A stretch of 64,000 nt of DNA from Symbiodinium sp. CCMP2592 (Eukaryota; Sar; Dinophyceae; Suessiales; Symbiodiniaceae). Location: NCBI GenBank assembly GCA_905221615.1, contig CAJNDT010000003.1, positions 1,199,967 through 1,263,966 of the forward strand, given 5' to 3'. Made by a program: the position numbers and the translations under genes. The notes below the pieces were generated by a model. The model had not been told where the DNA came from, did no database searches, and saw only the letters and a program-made list of their open reading frames with translations. Of the stretch, positions 31,185-42,439 are shown piece by piece (the first letter of the stretch is position 1; each line of letters starts with the position of its first letter).

Positions 31185-31278
31185 TACCCAGAGGCTCCAA
31201 AGTAGTTCCTTTTTGGGATTACCTTGTAGGATTCTATATATGAACCCCAAAAAGGAACTACTTTGGAGCCTTAGGGTA
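31185..31278. repeat. Palindromic element, family C (opposite orientation)
   Basis: Starts TACCCAGAGGCTCCAAAGTA and ends with its complement GCCTTAGGGTA. Confidence 0.85.
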
Positions 31279-31482
31279 AACCCCAAACCCGAAGCAAGGC
31301 CAGCGGGCCTCCCAGATTGCCGCCCTCCACCAGCAAAGAACCCTTATAGTTTGTGTATTTTTGTGTTATATTACGGTACATTTTATTTTATTATATTGTA
31401 AGACATAGTATTGTAGTATATTATTATTGTATACCATAGATATGAATTATATGCGGCATCTTTCAAAAGTCTCCAATTGCAG

Positions 31483-31547
31483 GTACTCCTCTGAAGAGCT
31501 GCTGCGGCTCTTCCAAGCCTTCTCAGCTTCAGAAGGCCACGTCGGGC
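31483..31547 (+). CDS. Exon candidate
   Basis: Acceptor CCAATTGCAG; frame YSSEELLRLFQAFSASEGHV. Donor uncertain (GC or GT near 31534-31547). Unrecognised. Confidence 0.4.
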
Positions 31548-31562
31548 GTACTTTTGTGAGAC

Positions 31563-31690
31563 CTTAGGGGTTTGGGGTTTAGGGTGTAGGGTTTGGGGTT
31601 TAGGGTCTGGGGTTTCGGGTTTGGGGTTTAGGGTTTAGGGTTTACGGTTTAGGGGTTTAGGGTTTGGGGTTTAGGGTTTGGGGCCATATC
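31563..31690. repeat. TTTAGGG-like tract
   Basis: GGGGTTTAGGGTTT units with variable spacers, one of the densest G-strand tracts. Confidence 0.8.
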
Positions 31691-32570
31691 GAGTTTGGAG
31701 TTTAAGTGTGTTTTTTGATGTTTATTTTTGCACTGTTGGGTTTAGGGTTTAGGTTCATTTGCGGGGGGGCTTTCCTGAAGGGTTCGATTGAGAGGGCAGC
31801 GGCTATGGTAAGGGAATTTTCGTGCTTTACGTTTTGTTTGGCATGGGGCCTCAAGAATTGCAACAGGTTTTTGAGGGGTACGCTACAATGTACTCACACA
31901 CAAACTACAACGGACTACTATGTCCGGTTATGAAGACCTCGGTACTGTGGTCTCAAGTACTGTTGGTTCTGCTTCTGAGCAACGCGGTCAGCAAGAGCTA
32001 CTGGAGCTATCATCCCCCAAATCCCAAACCTCTAAACCCCTAAGCTCTGAGGCCCCTAAACCCTAAACCTCCGAAGCCCCTGAACTCCGAAGCCCCTAAA
32101 CCTCTAAACCCCTAACTCCCCCTAAACCCGTTATACCCAGTGATGCTACGAAGTCTTCGGCTCTCTTCATTTTTCACGCCTTTCACCGGCCTGTCGGTAC
32201 CTTGTTCGGTTTAGGGTTTTGGGTTTAGGGTTTAATCCCCCTCACACGACAAAGAGCATCTACCTGATCTAGAAAGGGAAACGACTGAGCTCGAATTAAA
32301 CTCAACCCTACCAAATGCTCCCGGCTGTCTTGAACCTTGGATTTCTCATGAGGCTGCGCATCTTAGTGGGTATAGGGTTTAGAATGGTTTAGAGTCTGGG
32401 GCTATAGAGTTTAGAATGGACGAGAGTTTAGGGTCATAGGGTTTAGAATGGATTAGAGTTTAGGGTTTTAGGGTTTAGAATGGCTTAGACAGAGTTTAGG
32501 GACATGAGGCTATCCATCTCACGGGCGGGTTTCTTGGGATATTTTTTGCCCTACCTCCCGACACTATTAT

Positions 32571-32700
32571 CCAAGGGGCAAAGGAGGACCCTTAATAAGG
32601 ACCCCTAGGTATATATCCTTAACATAGCTATTATATACCCATTATATATCCCATTATAGGGTAGGGGTCCCCAATTAAGGGTCCCTCCTTTTCTCCTTTG
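32571..32700. repeat. Palindromic element, family F
   Basis: CAAGGGGCAAAGGAGGACCC opposite GGGTCCCTCCTTTTCTCCTT; AT-rich centre. Confidence 0.75.
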
Positions 32701-33405
32701 ATTATTACAGACTTCGAGGGATTTTAGGGTTTAGGGTTTAGGGGTTTTAGGGTTTAGGGTAAGCCCCCAAAATGATAGTCATTGTTGTGATAGTAGCAGC
32801 AACGGAAATAGGAGTACCTGCCAAATTTCTAGCATCCTAACTCCCCCGCCCCCCCCAAGGCTGAAGCTCTAACAGTAATTCACAACGCTAAACACTTAAA
32901 CCCCGATTGCATCCTGAAACCAAGAGCACATATGGGTCATGGCGCCGAATATGGTGCCCCTTAGGATTGTTTTAGTTACTTTTCGTTTGCCGTAGAGCAT
33001 AAACCAAGGGGTTCAAGAGGCTGTCTGCGATTTAGGTCTAAGTGGATTACGGCATCACGCCTCCCGATTCAAGGTCTGCATTGCGGGTTCCCCCTGTTAC
33101 CTGTCCCAAAACCCCCATAAAAAATGTATAGATACCTTGTATTGTAAAATACGGTACTATAAATCTGACAAGACCCTTACAAACTATCTGCAACAGCCCT
33201 CTAAAACCTTTCGTTAACAGATACAATACACCGGCATCCTACGAAGCCCTTATAACTTATAAGCTTTCTAGGGTACTCTAGGGTTCCACAATATAGGGGC
33301 CTTACTAAGTAGAAGATTAATGAAGTCGAGGGTTGAATCGCGAGCGCCAGCTGCCAGGACACTTCGATCTCCGCTGTCTCATCAGGAGCTCAAGGGCTCC
33401 TTTAG

Positions 33406-33526
33406 TCAAAGGGGAAAAGGAGGGACCCTTAATGGGGACCCCTACCCTATAATGGGCTATATAATTGGGTATATAATAGCTATATTAAGGGGTCCTTATT
33501 GAGGGTCCCTCCTTTTACCCTTGGAG
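33406..33526. repeat. Palindromic element, family F
   Basis: CAAAGGGGAAAAGGAGGGAC opposite GTCCCTCCTTTTACCCTTGG; inverted orientation relative to the copy at 32571. Confidence 0.75.
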
Positions 33527-34108
33527 TTAGCATCAAAAATTACCGTAATTAGGGGCTCCTTGTGTTCAGGGTTTAGGCGTAAAAATTTCATAAATAAGTG
33601 TTGGTTGAGAGTTCTGTTCTCATGAGGGTGAGTGAAGGGTTGGTGTTGCGGGTTCAGGGTTGAAGTGTTTTTCGGGCATTGGGGCCTGCATACATAGCGC
33701 TTGAGGTACTACGTGCGGCTGCAGGTTTAAGCACCGATTTGCCGACAAAACCCTTATAATCGTATACAGATCAATGACAAAGAACCCTAAAGATCCCTAA
33801 ACCCACGGGCCTGCTAGGGAAGTCCCTATTCTCAGAGCATGCCCCTAGCTCGGGGTGACTCAGGGTTTATGATTCAAGGCTTAGGGTTTGGGGCTTAGGC
33901 TTTAGGGTAATTGCAAGTCTCAGGGTTTAGAGTTTAGGGTCGTGTCTTTTGTTTGTTTGTTGGGCTCCTTCCGATCTATCCAGCTCCGCTGTAGTACAAA
34001 CCCTAAGGGGTTGCCGAACATGCTGGTCTCATTGTGCGGTCCAAGGTGCTTGTACAACCTGCCTCATATGTGTAGATGTGGGTCTGTATATATATATATA
34101 TATAGATA

Positions 34109-34145
<37 letters not shown>

Positions 34146-34319
34146 ATATGTATATATATATATGCATACATACATGCATACAACATTAATAAATATACAC
34201 ACATACATAGGTGTATATCTTATATCATGTATCGAACTTTGCATTTATCGACTTACTTGTTTGCTCATCCAACTTGTTGTGCAAAAACAGTCGTATGCAT
34301 TTGGTTCTGCATGTTCTCA

Positions 34320-34411
34320 TCCCAAAGGGTCCAAGTATCATCATGGGACATACTTAGACCCCCCAAGATAGCCTATAAGTATATACCAGGATGATACTTG
34401 GACCCTTTGAG
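34320..34411. repeat. Palindromic element, family E
   Basis: TCCCAAAGGGTCCAAGTATC and complementary GATACTTGGACCCTTTGAGA. Ends 23 bases before the exon at 34435. Confidence 0.85.
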
Positions 34412-34434
34412 AAAGCACTCAATTTCCCTTCCAG

Positions 34435-34524
34435 GCTCCTCTGCGCCATTGAGATCCAGCGCACGGAGGGTCAGCTGCCTCAAGACCGGCTAAAGGCCCG
34501 CGCTTCGCTGCTGTTGGCCCTTCG
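34435..34524 (+). CDS. Exon candidate between two palindromic elements
   Basis: Acceptor TTTCCCTTCCAG (good polypyrimidine tract), donor CCTTCG/GTATCA. The frame reads LLCAIEIQRTEGQLPQDRLK and then ARASLLLALR. Helical, unrecognised. A family E element ends 23 bp upstream and a family C element begins 5 bp downstream of the exon. Confidence 0.5.
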
Positions 34525-34529
34525 GTATC

Positions 34530-34629
34530 AACCTGAGTCTCCATTGTAGTTCCTTTTTTGGTTTAGCCAATTATATATGAAGGATCCTATAGGGTAACCA
34601 CAAAAAGGAACTACAATGGGGACTATAGG
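34530..34629. repeat. Palindromic element, family C subtype
   Basis: GAGTCTCCATTGTAGTTCCT and complementary AGGAACTACAATGGGGACT; both arms carry the same change relative to CCAAAG copies. Confidence 0.8.
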
Positions 34630-34707
34630 AAGGTTTTGAAGTGTTAAGGTCCGGGTATTCGGGTTCGGTCTCTAGGGCTCTGAAAGGGAATAACAAGGTT
34701 TGGGGTT

Positions 34708-34824
34708 TACAGTAAACCCCATAAAGTTGGAAACCGGATTAAGGCCAAATAGTGCCGGGATTCCCTATACATTACTCTTAAGGATTGAGGCCATGGGGTT
34801 TCCAACTTTTGGGCTTCTACTGTA
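34708..34824. repeat. Palindromic element, family D
   Basis: TACAGTAAACCCCATAAAGT and complementary CTTTTGGGCTTCTACTGTA. Confidence 0.85.
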
Positions 34825-35031
34825 TAGGGTTTAGGGTTCAAGGTTTAAGGTTTAGGTTTTAAAGTTTACGATTTAGGGTTTAGGGTTTGCTTGACTGCGG
34901 ATCTGCCAGTCGTCGGGGTGACGTATCGAAATCCCTCAACCAGAAGCTTACTATAGGGGCCTAAACAAATACCAGCACTATGTTGGTGGTTCTTTGTTAT
35001 AATTGCAGTAGACTGTGTTCTTAGAAAAAAG

Positions 35032-35145
35032 TCCCCGATATTATTGCCATTACACCCCGCGATCCTGGAGCTGATAAACAAGTCGCAGAAGCTCCCTGAA
35101 CTTCGTCGCCAGCCCAGGGAGCCCCTCATGCCCAGGAAATCATGG
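35032..35145 (+). CDS. Weak exon candidate
   Basis: Open frame AILELINKSQKLPELRRQPR followed by EPLMPRKSW; the acceptor (after TTAGAAAAAAG) and donor are poor. Confidence 0.3.
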
Positions 35146-35372
35146 AAATCCCAGGGATCATTCCGATTTCGTGCTTAGGGTTTAGGGTTTTGGGATTATA
35201 TAAAGGGATGTAGGGTTTTTCACTATGAAGCCCCAACATCCCGTCAGCGACAACCTACCTAGACAGCTTCTGACAGCTAGACCCACAACACCCCTCTACA
35301 ACCTTCTGGAACCTCAAGAAGCACACAGCATCCTCATGGCCAGCTGCAAAAAGAGCTACGCTCCTTTTTCAG

Positions 35373-35429
35373 GGCTCGCCTCGTCGCAGTGAGGCAGAGA
35401 GGCTTGTGCTGTGGTGCTGCTGTCTTCGG
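35373..35429 (+). CDS. Exon candidate, phase 0-0
   Basis: Acceptor CTCCTTTTTCAG, donor CTTCGG/GTTGTG, 19 whole codons GSPRRSEAERLVLWCCCLR. A family C palindrome starts 11 bp downstream. Confidence 0.45.
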
Positions 35430-35440
35430 GTTGTGATGTA

Positions 35441-35534
35441 TACCCAGAGGCTCCAAAGTAGTTCCCTTTTGGGATTACCTTATAGGATTCGAAATATGAG
35501 CCCCAAAAAGGAACTACTTTGGAGCCTTAGGGTA
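35441..35534. repeat. Palindromic element, family C
   Basis: TACCCAGAGGCTCCAAAGTA and complementary TACTTTGGAGCCTTAGGGTA. Confidence 0.85.
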
Positions 35535-36010
35535 GATTGCTCAACATTTGTTCAGGGGTTTTCGGGACTCTAACGCAGCGCTGCTGGGGTTTAGGGCCTG
35601 GGGATGGGATACGCGAAGGATTCTCTTTGAGGTTTCGGTTTGGATTTCGCACTTAGCTGGGGCGGGAGGTTGAGGATGGACCCTTCGGGTTTGTGGGTTT
35701 TAGGGTTCAGCTTCGAGTTCGTGGGCTGGTACTGTAGAGCGCCTTGTAGGCAAGGGGCAACTTGTTGTTGTCGGTAGCGGCTACCCGGCCATTACGGAGC
35801 TGCTTGGTCTTGCCCCATGAGGTGTGGAGACCTTGCAAGGTTTGGGGAAACAGCCACGGCTTGCGTAGGTTGTGGTTTCTAAGTCGCACGGTTTCGGTTT
35901 TGCAGGCCAGATGTCGGATTTGATAGTTTTTATATTTGGGGGTGATGGCGGTCCGCAGTATTCAGTTGCAACTCTCCAATTGCGGGGATTCGGCCAGGCA
36001 GGCGACTGAG

Positions 36011-36068
36011 CTGCTGATGATGTCCTCGCCTGGCTAGCTTGCGTATTCGAGCGCGTTGAGAAACACAG
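36011..36068 (+). CDS. Exon candidate
   Basis: Acceptor GCGACTGAG, donor AACACAG/GTGACA; frame ADDVLAWLACVFERVEKH. Unrecognised. Confidence 0.4.
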
Positions 36069-36210
36069 GTGACATGAGACCTTTGCTGTCAGATCCCAAA
36101 GCCTACGAATTCGAAACCTGAAAACCCCCAAGCAGGAAGAGCAAATGCAAATCCCGTGCAGCGCGTGCTCATGGCCGCTCCCATGTTTAAGCAAAGAGTG
36201 TCACGACTCC

Positions 36211-36320
36211 TAAGGTAAAAGCCAGAAAGTTGGAATATGATTATCCTAACCTTTCTATGGTAAATTTTAGGGTATCCTACCATGAAACCATATTCCAACT
36301 TTCTGGAGTTTCCTATATAG
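36211..36320. repeat. Palindromic element, family D relative
   Basis: AAGCCAGAAAGTTGGAATAT and complementary ATATTCCAACTTTCTGGAGT. Confidence 0.7.
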
Positions 36321-36381
36321 TAAGCACTGGATTGTGCGCACTAACCCGTTAGTCCCCAACTCCCCAACCCTTCAATGACTT

Positions 36382-36493
36382 CTTGGAGGTCCATGGTTAG
36401 TTATCAGTGGGGTTCTAAGTAGGGGAACTATAATTATAACCCATATTAGGGGACTTATAACTCTACTTCTAACTACCCATGAACCTCCAAGTA
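36382..36493. repeat. Single palindromic element
   Basis: CTTGGAGGTCCATGGTTAGT opposite CTAACTACCCATGAACCTCC. Confidence 0.65.
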
Positions 36494-38171
36494 AACCCTA
36501 AACCCTATACCCTTATAGAATCCCTATAGGTCCCTTTCAAGGGACCTTAAATTAAAGGAACCCATGAACCTCCAAGTAACCCTACGCGCGCTCCACGGCT
36601 TTGTTGTCTGCGTGAGTGTTCAAAGCACTCGGCGTCATTCTCTGGCCGAGGCCAGCTTCCCAGGCATGCAGAAAGATCCAAACCCTAAGGATCCAAAGGA
36701 CCCAATAATTAGGTACTCGGTTTTAGGGTAGTAGTTATGTAGGTTAGGCTTTTGGAGAGTACATGATTATTAGGTACTTGGACCCTTGGGAAACTTGTGG
36801 ATTCGGGATTGTTGAGGGTTTGGAGTGGAGGGTTGGGGGTATAGGGTTTGGACTTACGCTTTAGGATGGAGGGTTTTGCGTCTATGTTGGGTTTAAGGCT
36901 TCTGCTTTAGGGCATGGGGTCTACTTGAGCGGGTAGGTTTACAATGTATCAGATCATATAAGAAAAGTGTTGCAGCTTTCAAGATCGATGCAAAACACCT
37001 CAAGCTTTGCAAAGCCGTACCGCCAGCTTTTGAAATTAGGGTTTAGGGGTTTAGGGCTAATGACTTAAGTAACCGTCCCCGGACACAGGAAACACTGAAC
37101 ACAAGACCAAAACTTTGAGCCGCCACGGAATGTCCAGGTGTCGCCAACTGCAATCCGCTCTACATATCCAAAACCTATAGAAATCTACACTCTACAACTA
37201 ATTTAAGGTTTCCCTTATTGCTCAACATAGAGCCCTTTCTTAACACAGTTGCACGGGCTGTTGAAATCGACACATAGCCAAGGTGCAGGGGGCCCAACTT
37301 GAGAGGCCTGCAACCTGTCCTCTTCTAGCTGAACCCCAATCCCTGAATCCCCCCAAAGTCATGGGCAATACTGAGTCCTGAAGTACCATACGGTACTGCT
37401 TTTGTTGGTACCTGTTCCTTGAAGGAACCATTCTGAAATAGCAATGTATACAGTACTTGTTTCTCCTCGGTTACTTCAAATCCAAAATTGGTACCCTAGG
37501 CCCGACCTTCTTTTCTGCATGCCCCAGGGGTTCAGAATCATGCAGGAGATCGGCCAAAGGCCCTTCTACTTGCACTTGAGGGGCTTAGGCTTTAGGATTC
37601 AGGGGTTCAGCTTTTAGGCTTTATTGGGCTTTAAGCTTTAGGGTTCAGGCTTTGGGGTTTAGGTGTTTTAGGGTTTTTAGGGTTTAGCCTTGCTCGCCCC
37701 TCAGATCTGGTTTTAGTAGGACTGGGCCCGGTTCGGGGACCTAACCGGATGCCAAAGCTGCAAGAAGTGAGCCGCGACCTTCGAGGTCTTCAAGGACTTA
37801 GAAGCCCAAATCCGAAAACAGCCCGGCAGTTTGCAAGCCACAAATCTAAACCCACAGCCGTAGGCCCAGGAATCCTAAATCTGCAACAATAAATCCGACA
37901 TCCAGACCTCTAAGACCACAACCCTGAAGCCTAGACCGTCCCTAACCCGTAGGGGCATTTGGTAGACACTGAGCCATTATGTAGGATCTACTTATCTACT
38001 TACAGAAAGTTGTAAGGGTTTGGGGATTGTTTAGGTCTTGGGATATACGGGTCTCGTGTTGACTGTGATTACATGTATTGAAACCGTCTGGATAGTTTTA
38101 CGGAGTCTTATGGTTTGTCAGTGCTTTTGTTCTTTACTCTTGAGTTACTACTGGTCGAATTCGTCTTGCAG
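36494..38171. other. Repeat DNA
   Basis: Degenerate telomere-like tracts (36780-36900, 37590-37690). A segment GGAACCATTCTGAAATAG at 37424 recurs in altered form at 28639. No confident gene. Confidence 0.4.
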
Positions 38172-38254
38172 GTCTTGTTGTAAGCACAAGACACACCTTC
38201 AGAGATTCGACTCGGACCTTCGGAGCTGATCGGACGGTCCACACCTTTCCTTGG
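38172..38254 (+). CDS. Exon candidate
   Basis: Acceptor CGTCTTGCAG, donor CCTTGG/GTAGGA; frame LVVSTRHTFRDSTRTFGADR then TVHTFPW. Unrecognised. Confidence 0.45.
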
Positions 38255-38427
38255 GTAGGAAAGCGGGCCCTTCAGTACGAACCCGAACCTCCGAAACCCA
38301 TAAAAACACTACTAAACTCTGAACTCCAAGAACCGTAAAAGCCTGAAACCATTAAAGCATTCTTCCCGGCCCTAAACCCTGTAGCCCAATAGATGCAGAC
38401 CCCTTGCAGTTTTACTGCAAAAGGCAG

Positions 38428-38489
38428 AAGGCTGCGGTTCGAGTGATGGACGTCTCTCGGTGGCCCCGGAAAAGCAGTTGCTCTTTGAG
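38428..38489 (+). CDS. Exon candidate, two frames possible
   Basis: Acceptor AAAAGGCAG, donor TTGAG/GGTACT or TTGAGG/GTACTT. The preferred frame includes SSDGRLSVAPEKQLLFE. Confidence 0.35.
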
Positions 38490-38617
38490 GGTACTTAGGA
38501 CTTAGGAGAAACCCTAAATAGTAGGGACCCCAACGAAAAGTTGGGTTTTGCTAGTTAGAGCTAGTGGTTTAGGGGTTTTGTTGAGGGGGCTGATTCGCTG
38601 AACGCTCTTCGCCGCAG

Positions 38618-38675
38618 GGAAATGGGGGGAGGACCCAGGGGCCCTAAGTTCCTCGTGGACGAGTATCCTTACTAG
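38618..38675 (+). CDS. Terminal exon candidate
   Basis: Acceptor TTCGCCGCAG; frame EMGGGPRGPKFLVDEYPY then TAG. Confidence 0.35.
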
Positions 38676-39129
38676 ACGAGGACTGACCTTACGAGCTTTG
38701 CAGCTCCATGAAACACATGTATTTGTAAGCTAGCTGCATGCAGTACACAAGAATATGATATAACTTCCAGTGAAGATATTCATCTTATAATGTATACTAC
38801 AATGTCCTTCAATGTACTAGTTAGTACATCATGACATAACACAATATAATATAGCAAGGTACTTTAAATATGAGAAGTTGGAGCCAGCGCTGAAGCCACT
38901 TCCCTCGGCTCAAGTTGAGCGCATTGGAAGGTCCAGTGTCGTCGGGGCGTGGTTGTTTAGAAGCTGTTTGCTTGTTTAGGTGGTGTAACAGCATCGTGAC
39001 ACCGCCTGAAAGCCTGGAAAACTAAAACCAACAGACTACTGGCAAAGACAACCACAAAGGGTGTAAGTAGAGCCGAAATCTACACCAACCCTTTCACAGG
39101 CAACTAGAGCACAGCAGAGGTTTTCTTAG

Positions 39130-39181
39130 GCGAATTCGAGCCCAAGCCCTGTCGACGATGGCAGCAGAGAAACCTGGACAG
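39130..39181 (+). CDS. Exon candidate
   Basis: Acceptor TTTTCTTAG, donor GGACAG/GTTGGA; frame ANSSPSPVDDGSRETWT. A second frame is also open. Confidence 0.35.
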
Positions 39182-39422
39182 GTTGGATGCAGCTGACCAC
39201 AGCACCACTTTACGGCCTTTGGCCATTAGGGTTCAGGAGTTTAGGGTTTTAGCGTGCAGGGTTGAATCAGAGGTTTAAGGTTCTAGGTTTGAGGGAAAAG
39301 TCTCAGGAAGAGGGTGTTTAGCGTTTGGGGTTTGCAAAGGCCTATTCAACGGGCTCTATAATGGTCTATGGCTCAATTGACCTTTACTTGCTGCAGCTGG
39401 GGAAGCTTTTTCTAGACAGGCT

Positions 39423-39656
39423 TTGATCCTAAGGATTTTGAACCCTGTTCTGACTGAATCATCGAACCGCAAGCCCGGAAAGAGCCGTTGCAAGTCGACT
39501 CGAGCGCACGCGCGCGCGGGCGTCAACCGCTTGAATGTAGCCCCAAATCTCGAAGTTTGTGTGCTTGGAACTTTGCAAACGCAATGCAATCAGGACGGTC
39601 CATTGATGTCGGCCATGACTAGTATTGCTGCACGCTGCCGTTCAACTGTGGTATAG
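39423..39656 (+). CDS. Hypothetical small open frame
   Basis: 77 codons with a Lys/Arg-rich middle (KPGKSRCKSTRAHARAGVNR) and CNQDGPLMSAMTSIAARC near the end. No recognised domain. Confidence 0.25.
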   Translation: MILRILNPVLTESSNRKPGKSRCKSTRAHARAGVNRLNVAPNLEVCVLGTLQTQCNQDGPLMSAMTSIAARCRSTVV

Positions 39657-39783
39657 GATGCCTCGAGCGCCCTGTGGCTTCCAGCAATCCTCCTAGACCT
39701 TAAACCCTAAACCCTTAACTAAGGAATACCTAGGGTTCCTTGAAGGGTCTATAAGGGATCTATAGGGTACTTAACCAGCACAG

Positions 39784-39877
39784 GTTCCAGCTCGTTGGCT
39801 CCCGGTGGAGCAATGTGGCGCCTTGGTCGCAACATTCGGCTGCTGCGGTCCCTTGAAGACTTGGGGGGCCTTCGGGG
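39784..39877 (+). CDS. Exon candidate
   Basis: Acceptor CCAGCACAG, donor TTCGGGG/GTAAAC; frame VPARWLPVEQCGALVATFGC then CGPLKTWGAFG. Cys-rich, unrecognised. Confidence 0.45.
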
Positions 39878-40196
39878 GTAAACCCTGAACCCAACCCCTA
39901 AACCCCTGAACCCTGAACATACGTTCGGACATCCAAGCATGCCGGCAAGAACTCACTATGTGGGCAACTCTGATTGGTTCAACATTCCTGTATGCGTTTT
40001 GCGGGAATCGGCATAGTATGGAGGGCTGGATACTTGGCATAAACTAGTACCCCTGCTTAATTCCATATTGCGAACTCCTAGACCCTAAACCCTTAATCAC
40101 CGAACTCTAAACTCTTAATCATAGAGCCCTGGACCCTTAATCATAGAACCTTAAACCCTTAATCACTTAATCCTGGAACGTCTAAACCCTCAATGA

Positions 40197-40298
40197 TACC
40201 TATAGTCTCCATTGTAGTTCCTTTTTGGGGTTACCTTGTAGGATCCTTAATATATAATTGGTTAAACGAAACAAAAACTACAGTGGAGACCACAGGTA
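40197..40298. repeat. Palindromic element, family C subtype
   Basis: TACCTATAGTCTCCATTGTA and complementary TACAGTGGAGACCACAGGTA. Confidence 0.75.
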
Positions 40299-40332
40299 GT
40301 GCAATGTGGCCCGCAAGTTTTGACAGCATTCC

Positions 40333-40599
40333 CTAGCAGTCAGCTCTGAGCCTGAAGCTCCAAATGATAAAGACCGAAATCCCCACGAAGTAGTTGCTCA
40401 CTGTCTTTGGGCTCTTTTTAGAGCCCCAAGAAAAGCAGGGTGGAAGCCCTGAGTAAAAGGCTTCGTGATGTTGGTTTGGAGCTTCTGCAACATTAGCATA
40501 TTCAATTTTGGGCGAACCTGGGTTTCCGAGGGCTTCTTGCTGGTATTGCGCCGTGCAAAGTTGTGCACGAAATATCTCCATGCGGTCAACGGAACTCAT
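40333..40599 (-). CDS. Hypothetical minus-strand open frame
   Basis: 88 codons with protein-like texture (FRAQLCTAQYQQEALGNPGS, IEYANVAEAPNQHHEAFYSG). No domain recognised; it would be one of few minus-strand coding segments in this part. Confidence 0.3.
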   Translation of the reverse strand: MSSVDRMEIFRAQLCTAQYQQEALGNPGSPKIEYANVAEAPNQHHEAFYSGLPPCFSWGSKKSPKTVSNYFVGISVFIIWSFRLRADC

Positions 40600-40736
40600 G
40601 GGAACACAGACTCTTAATCCTGACTCGCGCGGCCCAAGATGTCAGCTTTTGTCACCTGACCTCCAAGGCTCCTTTTGGGGGCCACCGGTTCATAGATCCT
40701 AAGCAGTGAGACCACCCCTGAATACCCTAGCAGCCC

Positions 40737-40836
40737 TACTCATAGGCCCCATAGCAGTTCTGAATGAGGGTTGATACTTAGAACCCTATAAGGTAATTTT
40801 AATCCCAAAAAGGAACTACTATGGGGTCTATGGGTA
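40737..40836. repeat. Palindromic element, family C
   Basis: CATAGGCCCCATAGCAGTTC and complementary GAACTACTATGGGGTCTATG; ends 8 bp before an exon candidate. Confidence 0.75.
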
Positions 40837-40843
40837 CTGACAG

Positions 40844-40925
40844 GAACTTGGTGCCACGCAGCGCGATCCTCGGAGGATTCGACTGCTTTCGCCGAGGGAT
40901 TCCGGCTAAGTGCTTCCAAGCTTGA
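40844..40925 (+). CDS. Terminal exon candidate next to a palindrome
   Basis: Acceptor GGTACTGACAG lies directly behind a family C element. Frame NLVPRSAILGGFDCFRRGIP then AKCFQA and TGA. Confidence 0.4.
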
Positions 40926-41608
40926 GGATTTTTGGGGTACAAGGTTAGGCTTCTACAACAATCCAAACCCTAAATTCCAGACTAGTGTTCAGGCTTTAGG
41001 AGGTTTAGGGTTTAGGTTCTTGGGCTGGCTGGGAGTGTGGTCGTGGATTTGTGAGATTCCGGCGGCAATCCAGTTCTCAAGCTCCTGGGTGCTCCTTAGG
41101 AGTCATTCTGCTCAGGGTTTTAGTTTGTCCCCAAACACTTGTCATGGGTTCTGATTTCTTTCAAAAGAGATGCAGACATGTAAGAAAACATGTTTATGGG
41201 TACTCAAGGCCCTAAACGCTCTAATCCGGTTAGAACCAAATTCAGAACCCTCATAGAATTGGCTTGGGGACTGTGACCGGTCGGTGGGAGGAGTGTTTAG
41301 GGGTTTAGGTTTAGGGTTTAGACTTTGGTGTCAAAGCTTGAGAGCGCTGAAGGAGACAGCCGCTTTTGAAAGTGGGGGCTCTGGGGACAAGGGTTGAAGG
41401 GTGAAGGGGTAGGGCTTGGAGCTTCAGAGCCTGGCATCTGAAGATAAAATAGGGGTGTCACTGGTTCGGAAGCACAGATGGAGCCGCCGTGAAACAAATC
41501 CTCAAGTCTGCAGATCCGTTTACACACATTTTATCATATTTTGAGAGGTAACTGGAAAGTTTCAGGGATTCAGAGCCTAAGGGGTGGGGTGTCAGAAGCA
41601 CTTACATG

Positions 41609-41722
41609 ACCTATAGTTTCCATTGCAGTTCCTGTTTGGTTAACCAGAATCTCTATTGTAAGATCCTAACCATAAAAAAAATTGGTTAACCAAAGAAGGA
41701 ACTACACTGGAGACTGTAGGTA
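41609..41722. repeat. Palindromic element, family C subtype
   Basis: ACCTATAGTTTCCATTGCAG and complementary ACTACACTGGAGACTGTAGG; also TTGGTTAACCAA inside. Confidence 0.7.
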
Positions 41723-41803
41723 GGAGTCAATGACAGCAGAAGCTCTCACACCCGAAGCCCAAGTCGGAGTTGAAACATGCAACCTGCTATGAGGTTGCAT
41801 TAG

Positions 41804-41867
41804 AGTCGGGGAGCATGATGGACGAAAGGAGCTGGCGCGGGCCTTGGTCTTCTCAAATGTGATCGGG
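41804..41867 (+). CDS. Exon candidate
   Basis: Acceptor TTGCATTAG, donor ATCGGG/GTGTGC; frame VGEHDGRKELARALVFSNVI. Unrecognised. Confidence 0.4.
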
Positions 41868-42029
41868 GTGTGCAGGGAGGGAGGTCCCTAAACCCTAAAC
41901 CCTATCTTGTGTTGCTCCTTGCGTCTTTCGCTCTCGCCTCATGACTGTAGGCTTCACTGTCAGCCTGTCAGTTATGGCCGGCAACTCCTTTGCCTAAGCC
42001 GCGACTTAAACCCCTGTAGACCCTAAACC

Positions 42030-42137
42030 CATATGGGTGGTTGTCAAAATTATGGTCGCTTTTTGGGTCCTTATCCTAATACGGCACCTAATATTTAGGG
42101 TACCCAAAAAAGGACCATACTTTTGACAACCACCTAT
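42030..42137. repeat. Palindromic element, family B
   Basis: CATATGGGTGGTTGTCAAAA and complementary TTTTGACAACCACCTATAT; ends 27 bp before an exon candidate. Confidence 0.8.
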
Positions 42138-42164
42138 ATATACTCCCCGACGGCAGATCTGAAG

Positions 42165-42305
42165 GGTCGCGCTGGGATTGTCTGATGCACTTGAGGGTTC
42201 CGAGAGACCGAGAGGGCTGTCTCATCGCATCGCCGCAGGCGTCGATGAAATAATTTTCGTTCCGCGGTACAGCAGCCACCCCGCACTGCGCGCAGCGATG
42301 AGCAG
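42165..42305 (+). CDS. Exon candidate
   Basis: Acceptor ATCTGAAG, donor ATGAGCAG/GTGATGC. The frame includes LSHRIAAGVDEIIFVPRYSS and PALRAAMS. Another plus frame and one minus frame are also open, so the strand is not certain. Confidence 0.4.
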
Positions 42306-42439
42306 GTGATGCTATGCTTTATGCAGCTTCCCTTAACCCTAAACCCTAAATTAAATGATGCCGGCGAAGCAGATATTGACCTGGTGTGTTCTGCCTGGAT
42401 GGAGCAGCTCCCTGTGATGGGCTCCTGCGCTCTACTGGT

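Larger units (their letters stand above)
31691..34319. other. Repeat DNA with weak open segments
   Basis: Holds two family F palindromes, TTTAGAATGG repeats (32370-32480), telomere-like tracts (32720-32760, 33840-33930) and a TA microsatellite (34087-34165). The segment 31920-32060 (SSTVGSASEQRGQQELLELS) might be coding. Confidence 0.45.

Noticed and set aside
33942-34394. 140-150-codon frames rich in Tyr/Ile
   Set aside because: They translate a TA/TATG microsatellite.
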